64,000 bases of DNA from Marinomonas atlantica (GTDB lineage Bacteria > Pseudomonadota > Gammaproteobacteria > Pseudomonadales > Marinomonadaceae): contig NZ_LTAW01000004.1 of NCBI RefSeq assembly GCF_001639725.1, positions 414,348-478,347 of the forward strand, given 5' to 3'. This document shows, piece after piece, positions 57,045 to 64,000 of this stretch (position 1 is the stretch's first letter; the number at the start of each line of letters is the position of its first letter). The notes under the pieces were generated by a model. The model was not told the origin of the DNA and searched no databases. It saw only the letters and a list, made by a program, of their open reading frames with translations. Position numbers and translations under genes: made by a program.

Positions 57045-58148
57045 ATGGTATCCGATATTGTTATTCGCTTAGCTCAATCATCCGATTTAGACGCGTTAGA
57101 AACCCTTGAAAAGAAGGCTTTTCAAGGTGATCGTATGAGTCGGCGTAGTTTACGTCATGGTATTAAATCGGAATCCTCTGTGATGCTTTTGTCTTATTTG
57201 GACGAGACGCTGCTTGGGTATGCGTTGGTGCATTTGTTCAAAGGACGGGCTCACGCAAGGTTATACTCATTGGCCGTCGCCAACGAAGCGAGAGGAAAGG
57301 GAGTAGGCACACAGTTATTACAGAATGCTGAATTACATGCGGCGAAAAGAGGCTGTATTTCGTTACGCCTAGAAGTAAGCGAGCGTAATGATGGGGCCAT
57401 AGCGCTTTATCGAAAATATGGCTACCGGTCATTTGGTAGTTACGAGCATTACTATGAAGACGCCAGCAATGCGTTGCGAATGCAGAAACGCATTCGAGCA
57501 TTTGACGATAAAAGTAAGTTATTGAAAATACCTTATGTTGGACAGCGTACGCCATTTACCTGTGGACCTGCTTCATTATTGATGGTGATAGCGGCCGCAG
57601 AAGAACAAGCGGATGCGAGCTTTGAACATGAATTAGATATTTGGCGAGAAGCTACGACGATTTACATGACCAGCGGACATGGGGGGTGTCATCCAACAGG
57701 ATTAGCTCTGGCAGCTAAGCGACGAGGGTTAGAGGCTGAAGTGTGGCTGAGTGATGATCAACCTTTGTTCATTGATGGTGTGCGTGATGAGCAGAAGAAA
57801 ACGGTTCTGATGGCTTGTCATACGAAGTTTCTAAAAGAAAGCGCGGCAGAAGGTGTGATTGTTCACAATGAGCCATTAGCGATCCAAGACTTGATTAATG
57901 CTGTTGATAAAGGGCACTGGGTTATTATTCTAATCAGTACCTACAGATTAGACGGTAAAAAAACGCCTCATTGGGTGGTCGTGACAGGCTATGATGAGCA
58001 GCATATTTATGTGCATGATCCGGATTTTGAGGAAGGTATTGCGCTTGTGGAATGTCAGTACGTGCCGGTATTGAAGTCTGACTTCGAGAAAATGAGTAAA
58101 TTTGGCCGCTCGCAGTTGCGAGCGGCCGTTGTTGTGTCTAAGGCTTAA
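57045..58148 (+). CDS. GNAT acetyltransferase fused to C39-like cysteine peptidase
   Basis: The 367-residue protein joins two domains. Residues 1-150 are a GNAT acetyltransferase with the acetyl-CoA loop ARGKGVGTQLL (82-92). Residues about 160-365 are a papain/C39-like peptidase with catalytic Cys173 (QRTPFTCGPAS) and His309 (PHWVVVTGYD), and an Asp in HDPDFEEG. No membrane segment is present. The ATG at 57045 is preceded by AGAGGG. It is divergent from the ATP-grasp ligase gene (178 bases between starts) and its stop overlaps the convergent uspA-like stop by 4 bases. Confidence 0.88.
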   Translation: MVSDIVIRLAQSSDLDALETLEKKAFQGDRMSRRSLRHGIKSESSVMLLSYLDETLLGYALVHLFKGRAHARLYSLAVANEARGKGVGTQLLQNAELHAAKRGCISLRLEVSERNDGAIALYRKYGYRSFGSYEHYYEDASNALRMQKRIRAFDDKSKLLKIPYVGQRTPFTCGPASLLMVIAAAEEQADASFEHELDIWREATTIYMTSGHGGCHPTGLALAAKRRGLEAEVWLSDDQPLFIDGVRDEQKKTVLMACHTKFLKESAAEGVIVHNEPLAIQDLINAVDKGHWVIILISTYRLDGKKTPHWVVVTGYDEQHIYVHDPDFEEGIALVECQYVPVLKSDFEKMSKFGRSQLRAAVVVSKA

Positions 58149-58990
58149 CGTAGAATTAAGACTGGTACTTGGCTATCGGTCAGCATCTTAGTGGTATTGC
58201 TGCCAACAAAGAACTGACGGACTTTAGAGTGGGCGTAGGCGCCCATAGCAATTAAGTCGATTTGATTTTTTTGTTGGTATTGGTGCAATGCACCTTGAAT
58301 GCTGTCGCCTTCAATAAAATGAGACTCTACCTTAAAACCTAACTCAGAAAGCTTATGACGCGCTTTTTCAAGTGCGTCTTCTTGATCGGCAATATCCCGT
58401 TTTACCATCACTAAATGGCAAGGAATGTCTTTCAATAGAGGGCTATGTGCAATCCGTTCAAGCGCTGCAATTGCTGTTTCGCGACCATCGTAAGCGACCA
58501 TGAAGTTTTGTGGTGCTTTAAATTCATTGGATACAACCATGATGGGTTGAGACAATGAACGTGCCGCATTTTCAAGATTAGAGCCAATTACAGATTTAGA
58601 AGTATGCTCAGTACCTTGTTTGCCCACGATATAAAGCAACGCATCTTGTTCAAGGTCTTCTAAGGTTTCCACAAAGTTACCGTGGCGTTGCAGTTTAGTC
58701 AGGTTGATATTGCGACCATCAAGGTAAGCTTCGGCGTACTCCAGTAAAACTTTACCGTGCTCTAGGGCGACTTTAGCGCGTTGCTCGTCAAGCTCAGTTA
58801 GCTCACTAAGAAGATGCTCACGGCTACCGAAACCAATGGTTCCAGATAAGTCATGCTCACTAGATTTTTGCTTTTCTAACGCATGAAGAAGCACCAACTG
58901 TGTTTCCAGTTTAGAGGATGCCCAAGCGGACGCTTCTATGACTTGCTGTGTTAATGGTGAACCATCGATACATGCAATTACGTTTTTCAT
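58145..58990 (-). CDS. Tandem UspA universal stress protein
   Basis: The 281-residue protein consists of two UspA domains (1-about 145 and about 150-281). The first begins MKNVIACIDGSPLTQQ; the second carries the ATP-binding type end MGAYAHSKVRQFFVGSNTTKML before VPVLIL. A strong AAGGAGG lies 6 bases before the ATG at 58990, which is 10 bases after the SulP stop, so it is co-transcribed with the transporter. UspA proteins bind nucleotides and modulate stress responses; here it probably works with SulP. Confidence 0.92.
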   Translation of the reverse strand: MKNVIACIDGSPLTQQVIEASAWASSKLETQLVLLHALEKQKSSEHDLSGTIGFGSREHLLSELTELDEQRAKVALEHGKVLLEYAEAYLDGRNINLTKLQRHGNFVETLEDLEQDALLYIVGKQGTEHTSKSVIGSNLENAARSLSQPIMVVSNEFKAPQNFMVAYDGRETAIAALERIAHSPLLKDIPCHLVMVKRDIADQEDALEKARHKLSELGFKVESHFIEGDSIQGALHQYQQKNQIDLIAMGAYAHSKVRQFFVGSNTTKMLTDSQVPVLILR

Positions 58991-59000
58991 CCTTGCCTCC

Positions 59001-60485
59001 TTAATGACCATTCAAAAGCTTCTCAGCTTCTTCAGGTTTGTTGTGTACGCCGAATTTGTCGACCACTGTCTCAGTGGCTTCATTCATTCCAATTACATCA
59101 ACGGTTGCACCTTCGCGTCGGAATTTTATAACTACTTTATCGAGTGCAGAGACGGCAGTGATATCCCAAAAGTGAGCTTGAGATAAATCGATAGTAACGT
59201 GGCTAACCGCTTCTTTAAAATCAAACGCGTCGTTGAATTTTTCAGACGAAGCAAAGAATACCTGACCAACCACTTTGTATGTGGTGCCTTGGTCAACGTT
59301 TTCACTCTTAACCACCATAAAGCGACCAATTTTGTTGGCAAAGAATAATGAAGCCAGTAACACACCTGCAAAAACACCCAGAGCAAGGTTGTGAGTCGCG
59401 ACCACAATAGCAACCGTCGCCAGCATCACGACATTGGTCGACATCGGATGATGTTTCAAGTTAATGATAGAGTCCCAAGAGAAAGTACCGATGGATACCA
59501 TGATCATGACCGCTACTAAAGCAGCCATTGGGATTTGGCCAATTAAGTCGTCTAAGAAAACCACCATAACCAGCAGCAATACGCCAGCAAAGAGCGTTGA
59601 AAGTCGACCACGACCGCCAGATTTAATGTTGATAACAGATTGGCCGATCATGGCACAACCTGCCATGCCGCCCAGTAAGCTTGAACCAATGTTTGCGACC
59701 CCTTGACCTTTACACTCACGGTTACGGTCACTAGTAGTATCTGTTAATTCATCCACAATCGTCGCCGTCATCATAGACTCAAGAAGACCCACAACAGCTA
59801 AGCCTAAAGAGTAAGGCAAAATAATCATCAGTGTTTCAAAATTAAGCGGTACATCTGGTAACAAGAATATCGGCAGAGAATCCGGCAAATCACCCATATC
59901 GCCGACGGTACGAATATCTAAGCCAACCATCATAGCAAAAGCCGTCAATGCGACAATACACACCAGCGGGCTTGGTAGAGATTTACCTATTACTGGGATG
60001 TAAGGGAAAAGATAAATGATACCTAGACCTGCAGCTGTCATGGCATAGACGTGCCAAGTAACATTGGTCAATTCAGGCAACTGGGCCATGAAGATCAAAA
60101 TGGCGAGAGCATTTACAAAACCGGTGACAACCGATCTTGAGACAAAGCGCATTAATGTGCCGAGTTTTAAATAGCCGGCGATTATTTGAAATACACCACA
60201 GAGTAAGCTGGCGGCTAATAAGTATTCTAAGCCATGTTCTTTTACCAACGTCACCATCAACAGTGCCATGGCACCCGTGGCAGCAGATATCATCCCTGGT
60301 CGACCACCAAGAAAAGAGATAATGACAGCAATACAGAATGAGGCATAAAGACCTACTTTAGGGTCCACCCCCGCAATAATGGAAAAGGCAATAGCCTCAG
60401 GAATGAGCGCTAACGCCACCACAGTTCCCGATAGTACGTCACCACGTATGTTCGAAAACCATTCTCTTTTTAATGTATCAGTCAT
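59001..60485 (-). CDS. SulP family anion transporter with STAS domain
   Basis: The 494-residue membrane transporter of the SLC26/SulP type has about 11-12 helices (opening [23 protein letters not shown], the family signature) and a C-terminal cytoplasmic STAS domain (about 400-490; [22 protein letters not shown]). Relatives carry sulfate, bicarbonate or dicarboxylates; the ion cannot be read from sequence. The ATG at 60485 follows AAAGGG. It is the first gene of a SulP-UspA operon, a pairing seen in many marine bacteria and consistent with bicarbonate uptake. Confidence 0.9.
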   Translation of the reverse strand: MTDTLKREWFSNIRGDVLSGTVVALALIPEAIAFSIIAGVDPKVGLYASFCIAVIISFLGGRPGMISAATGAMALLMVTLVKEHGLEYLLAASLLCGVFQIIAGYLKLGTLMRFVSRSVVTGFVNALAILIFMAQLPELTNVTWHVYAMTAAGLGIIYLFPYIPVIGKSLPSPLVCIVALTAFAMMVGLDIRTVGDMGDLPDSLPIFLLPDVPLNFETLMIILPYSLGLAVVGLLESMMTATIVDELTDTTSDRNRECKGQGVANIGSSLLGGMAGCAMIGQSVINIKSGGRGRLSTLFAGVLLLVMVVFLDDLIGQIPMAALVAVMIMVSIGTFSWDSIINLKHHPMSTNVVMLATVAIVVATHNLALGVFAGVLLASLFFANKIGRFMVVKSENVDQGTTYKVVGQVFFASSEKFNDAFDFKEAVSHVTIDLSQAHFWDITAVSALDKVVIKFRREGATVDVIGMNEATETVVDKFGVHNKPEEAEKLLNGH

Positions 60486-60613
60486 GGACACCCTTTAATT
60501 GTCTTAGATAGCGCAGCGGATAAGCTAGACACCTTGCATGCCACGTGCTGCAAATGAAGTGTCGCATTATAAAGAGTCATAATTATGAACGCAATTTGGT
60601 CTGAATGAGTCTG

Positions 60614-60631
60614 ATTGTACCTTGGTACAAT
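60614..60631. repeat. 18-base inverted repeat, candidate operator
   Basis: ATTGTACC and GGTACAAT are perfect 8-base arms around TT, in the 207-base gap between the divergent SulP operon and the giant adhesin gene, 62 bases before the adhesin start. It is not followed by a T-run, so an operator is more likely than a terminator. Confidence 0.5.
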
Positions 60632-60692
60632 AGATTCCCTTGATTAAAGAGACTATTTTTTAAGTAAGTGAAAATTTAAGTAGGGAAATATC

Positions 60693-63600
60693 ATGAGCGA
60701 CAATCAGCAATCTTTTGTAACACTTGGCGAACCAGTTGGTTTTGTGACCATATTGGAAGGTACAGTTCGAGTTCAATCTGTAGATGGGCAAGAGCGAGTT
60801 GTTCGAGTTGGTGATCCAATTTTTTTTGGTGAGACGGTTGTTGCTGTTGGAGATGGTAGCGTCACAATCAGTTTTATTGATGGTACCGAGATTATTGTTG
60901 CAGATCAGTCAGCTGTAGAAATTAATAATGAAGTTTTCGGTTTGGCAGAATCAAATAATGATGATCAGAATGATTTTTTAGCAGATGGAACTTCAGATAT
61001 TGAAGCACTGCAACAAGCAATCCTAGCTGGTGATGACCCTACTCAATCACAAGCTGCTCCTGCTGCTGGTCAAGAGCAACAGAATGACAATACTAATGAA
61101 GATACAACGGTTGAAGTAAATCGAAGTAATCAAGAAGCTAATCCTACTTATGGTTATGACACAGATGCTAGATCAGCTGACTCTCAACTACGTCAAGTTG
61201 AGCAGTCAGATATTGATACTGTAGCCGTCCCTGGTGATGTAATTGTAGATGACATCACATTTGATGATGTAATTAATATTTTAGAGTCTCAAAGCACTAT
61301 AACTGTGACGGGGACAGCAATTGGTGGGGATATTTCTCCCGGTGACCCTGTTGTAATGACAATTAATGATACTGAATACTCTACTACCGTTAATGAAGAC
61401 GGTACTTGGGCTGTAGATGTTTTAGGAACTGATTTAGTAGTAGATACAGATTTTCAAGTTGTTGTGAGTTCAACTGATAATGTGGGAAATGAAGTCGACA
61501 GTATTGGCTTAAGTGAGCACTCTGTTGATCTTTCTGTTGGCTCAGCAACAATCGAAGCAATTAGTGAAGATACAGGCCAGTTGAGTGATGACTTCTATAC
61601 CAGTGACAATACTTTAATTGTTAATGGTGAAGTTGAGTTGGAAGATGAAGATGTATTAACTGTCACCTTTAATGGAACAGAATATACGCTTGATAATGGC
61701 CTAACAATTTCAGGTAACACATGGTCTATTGATGTAACAAATACTGAGTTAGCAGATGGTATTTATCCTGCTGAAGCTGAAGTTACAGATATTGCAGGAA
61801 ATGTAAGAACAGTTATTCAAGATGTTACAATTGATACCCTAGCAACAGATGCCCCTACTGTGAGCATTATAGATGATAATGATCCAGATGATGGCATTAT
61901 TCGTTCGTCTGAGTTAGGTGAAGATGGCGTACAAGTTAGTGTTTCAATCAATGACTCAACCCTAAAAGAGGGTGGTTTTGTTACTCTAAATATTACTAAT
62001 GGTGATAGTAATACCACATTAGACCTTTCATTAGAAAATGGTGAACTGATTTCGGATAACGGCTCAGTTTCTGGGTTTAGTTACTCCCTTGGGGTGATCT
62101 CTTGGAGTGAAAATGTATCCAATGGCGATGAAATTTCGGTAACAGCCACACAAACTGATATAGCGGGCAATGTGTCATCACAAGGGCTTGATAATGCGAC
62201 TGTTAGAACAGCAGAGCCCGAAGTTAGCATTATTGCAAATGCTAACTCTGTAGATGAAGGTGATATAGCTGGTTTTACTGTTCAGCTTAGTGAAGAGTTC
62301 GATCAAGATGTTGTGGTTACTCTAAGCCTAGGGGGAAGTGCTGACAGCTCTGATTATTCTGCTCCATCCAGTCTTCAGGTCTCCTTACCTGCAGGCAGTA
62401 CATCTGCGACAATTAATTTATCTACACTCTTAGATGGGCAAGTTGAAGGAACCGAGAATCTCATTGTATCAATTGATAGTGTAGATAATGAATTTGTTAA
62501 AATTTCCTCTCTTAATTCTGCTTCATCATCGATCATTGATGCAGATTCTGCAGCGATCCCAACAGTTAGTGTTTCGGCTGATGCTTCAAGTGTTGATGAA
62601 GGTTCTATGGCGGGCTTTGAAGTAAGCTTATCTAAGGCTGTGGAAGAAGATGTCGTTATTACATTCACCATTTCAGGTGATGTTAACTCGGAAGATTATA
62701 CTGCTCCAACAGAATTTAATGTCACTATTCCCAAAGGGGCGACCTCTACTTCTATAGATCTTGCCACATTAACCGATGGTGAAGTGGAAGGTACAGAAAA
62801 CCTAACAGTCTCATTAACTGGCGTTAGTTCAGAAGATGTGGAACTGTCATCTCAAAAGGTCGCGACTACGGCGATTATTGACGCAGATACAGAGACGCTT
62901 CCAACTGTCAGTATTTCTGCCGACACCACTTCAGTGGAAGAAGGTGACGTAGCTGGTTTCGAAGTTAGTATATCGCAAGCTTTAGATGAAGATGTTGTTG
63001 TAACTTTTAGTGTTTCTGGCGATGTTGATGATCAAGACTATTCTGCTTTAACTGAGTTGAGCATTACTATCCCTAAAGGTTCGACATCTATTCCTCTGGA
63101 TATAACAACTTTAACTGACGAAATAGTTGAAAGTGCTGAAAACTTAACTATTACCTTAACTGGCCTTTCTTCAGATAGTGCAACATTATCAGCTGATAAA
63201 TCAGCTACTACAATAATTGCAGATGGAAATTCATCTACAGTTTCTAGCGTTGCTTTAGTCGGTACGTCGGTTAACGAAGGCGATGTCGCTGAGTTTACGG
63301 TTACATTGAGTGCGGCCACAGTCGAAGAACAGCGCTTCAGTATCGACTTGTTGGACGGTACTGCAGGTAGCTCAGACTACAATGCTGTACTTCAAAATGC
63401 GACGTTTGATAGTGCTGATGTGAGTTACGACTCAAACACACAAGAATTGGTGGTTAAAGCCGGCGTAACGAGCTTCAACATCGGTGTTCAAACTACACAA
63501 GACACGACAGTTGAAGGCGATGAATCATTCACATTAAATGTGGGTGGTAAGAGTGCTAATGCTGTTATTGCCGATGATGATGTGGGCTCAACGGTTCAAA

Positions 63601-64000
63601 GTATTGCTTTAAATGGCACGTCGGTTGACGAAGGCGATGTCGCTGAATTTACGGTTACATTGAGTGCGGCCACAGTCGAAGAACAGCGCTTCAGTATCGA
63701 CTTGTTGGACGGTACTGCAGGTAGCTCAGACTACAATGCTGTACTTCAAAATGCGACGTTTGATAGTGCTGATGTGAGTTACGACTCAAACACACAAGAA
63801 TTGGTGGTTAAAGCCGGCGTAACGAGCTTCAACATCGGTGTTCAAACTACACAAGACACGACAGTTGAAGGCGATGAATCATTCACATTAAATGTGGGTG
63901 GTAAGAGTGCTAATGCTGTTATTGCCGATGATGATGTGGGCTCAACGGTTCAAAGTATTGCTTTAAATGGCACGTCGGTTGACGAAGGCGATGTCGCTGA
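60693..64000 (+). CDS. Giant LapA-type retention-module adhesin (partial, 3' end outside window)
   Basis: The frame runs from ATG 60693 to the right edge (about 1102 codons) without a stop. Residues 1-110 form a retention module (VTILEGTVRVQ..., VVRVGDPIFFGETV). A P-A-A-G at 123-126 is a candidate LapG protease site in a flexible linker. Next come Ig-like domains with D-A/D-W patterns (about 200-500), three diverged 114-residue Calx-beta-like repeats (509-850) and then near-identical 118-residue repeats running off the edge. In LapA systems the module holds the adhesin in the outer membrane until c-di-GMP falls and LapG cuts it. Type I secretion signals and calcium repeats would be expected downstream. 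Ribosome-binding site: TAGGGA. Confidence 0.9.
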   Translation, partial: MSDNQQSFVTLGEPVGFVTILEGTVRVQSVDGQERVVRVGDPIFFGETVVAVGDGSVTISFIDGTEIIVADQSAVEINNEVFGLAESNNDDQNDFLADGTSDIEALQQAILAGDDPTQSQAAPAAGQEQQNDNTNEDTTVEVNRSNQEANPTYGYDTDARSADSQLRQVEQSDIDTVAVPGDVIVDDITFDDVINILESQSTITVTGTAIGGDISPGDPVVMTINDTEYSTTVNEDGTWAVDVLGTDLVVDTDFQVVVSSTDNVGNEVDSIGLSEHSVDLSVGSATIEAISEDTGQLSDDFYTSDNTLIVNGEVELEDEDVLTVTFNGTEYTLDNGLTISGNTWSIDVTNTELADGIYPAEAEVTDIAGNVRTVIQDVTIDTLATDAPTVSIIDDNDPDDGIIRSSELGEDGVQVSVSINDSTLKEGGFVTLNITNGDSNTTLDLSLENGELISDNGSVSGFSYSLGVISWSENVSNGDEISVTATQTDIAGNVSSQGLDNATVRTAEPEVSIIANANSVDEGDIAGFTVQLSEEFDQDVVVTLSLGGSADSSDYSAPSSLQVSLPAGSTSATINLSTLLDGQVEGTENLIVSIDSVDNEFVKISSLNSASSSIIDADSAAIPTVSVSADASSVDEGSMAGFEVSLSKAVEEDVVITFTISGDVNSEDYTAPTEFNVTIPKGATSTSIDLATLTDGEVEGTENLTVSLTGVSSEDVELSSQKVATTAIIDADTETLPTVSISADTTSVEEGDVAGFEVSISQALDEDVVVTFSVSGDVDDQDYSALTELSITIPKGSTSIPLDITTLTDEIVESAENLTITLTGLSSDSATLSADKSATTIIADGNSSTVSSVALVGTSVNEGDVAEFTVTLSAATVEEQRFSIDLLDGTAGSSDYNAVLQNATFDSADVSYDSNTQELVVKAGVTSFNIGVQTTQDTTVEGDESFTLNVGGKSANAVIADDDVGSTVQSIALNGTSVDEGDVAEFTVTLSAATVEEQRFSIDLLDGTAGSSDYNAVLQNATFDSADVSYDSNTQELVVKAGVTSFNIGVQTTQDTTVEGDESFTLNVGGKSANAVIADDDVGSTVQSIALNGTSVDEGDVA
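62217..63242 (+). repeat. Three tandem 342-base Calx-beta-like repeats
   Basis: Repeats start at 62217, 62559 and 62901, each exactly 342 bases (114 residues). All begin with V-S-I/V-x-A, followed by S-V-D/E-E-G and a G-x-F-x-V strand. They are clearly related in protein but diverged in DNA, unlike the block that follows. They lie inside the giant adhesin gene. Confidence 0.85.
63252..64000 (+). repeat. Near-identical 354-base tandem repeats
   Basis: Units begin at 63252, 63606 and 63960 (118 residues each). The first and second differ only in about eight bases within the first 50 positions and look identical over the remaining 300; the third matches the second up to the window edge. The array continues beyond the window. 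Confidence 0.9.

Noticed and set aside
61817..63319. Several minus-strand frames opposite the adhesin
   Set aside because: They mirror the repetitive Ser/Thr/Asp-rich adhesin codons and give low-complexity products; no ribosome-binding sites were seen.
63252..64000. Tandem repeats considered as a CRISPR or mobile element
   Set aside because: The unit is 354 bases, a multiple of three, stays in frame with the adhesin and has no spacer or terminal inverted repeats. It is a protein domain array.

Overview
The window is a compact gammaproteobacterial chromosome segment from a marine, salt-adapted bacterium. The most likely placement is the Oceanospirillales, close to Marinomonas. The evidence is a complete Na+-translocating NADH:quinone oxidoreductase operon with its maturation genes, a glucosylglycerate compatible-solute cluster, a LapA-type giant adhesin, moderate GC content, and typical gammaproteobacterial neighbourhoods (tig-clpP-clpX-lon-hupB-ppiD, and pyrD/rmf/rlmKL). 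No transposase, integrase, phage or CRISPR array was seen. The genus is an inference from gene content, not a sequence match.

Layout. 1-3007: 5' part of mfd on the minus strand, cut by the window edge. 3615-12236: nqrABCDEF, a strong terminator, then apbE, nqrM and sthA, which together cover sodium-pumping respiration, its covalent flavin attachment and NAD(P)H balance. 12317-13753: a phosphoribosyltransferase and a YihY-family membrane protein on the minus strand. 14098-22586: tRNA-Arg, trigger factor, ClpP, ClpX, Lon, HU, tRNA-Asp and PpiD, a protein-quality-control block. 22666-30468 (minus): a Dyp-type peroxidase and a six-gene MoxR/Bat operon (moxR, DUF58, DUF4381, two VWA proteins, BatD). 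30607-41838: housekeeping genes (DUF2835, pyrD, rmf, rlmKL, purU, a GGDEF-EAL protein, rlmA, carbonic anhydrase) mixed with conserved unknowns (DUF3549, YqcC, DUF1853). 41906-49346: a LysR regulator, a TyrR-like regulator with a degraded ATPase, a 53-residue membrane protein, a Cof phosphatase, a HopJ-family protein with a Bcr/CflA exporter, and an ABC exporter.

49418-64000 is the accessory end. It holds a minus-strand cluster for glucosylglycerate synthesis and phosphorolysis, a class V aminotransferase behind a 715-base non-coding region, a divergent pair (RimK-like ATP-grasp ligase and GNAT/C39-peptidase fusion) with no known product, a SulP-UspA operon, and the first 3.3 kb of a very large retention-module adhesin. 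The adhesin carries a candidate LapG cleavage motif and runs off the window inside near-identical 354-base tandem repeats.

The best candidates for undescribed biology are the ATP-grasp plus GNAT/C39 pair, the giant adhesin with its upstream inverted repeat, and an orphan plus-strand terminator near 14005 that suggests a small RNA. Starts were moved inward wherever a ribosome-binding site or family length argued for a downstream ATG. All family assignments come from reading motifs by eye and no database search was run.
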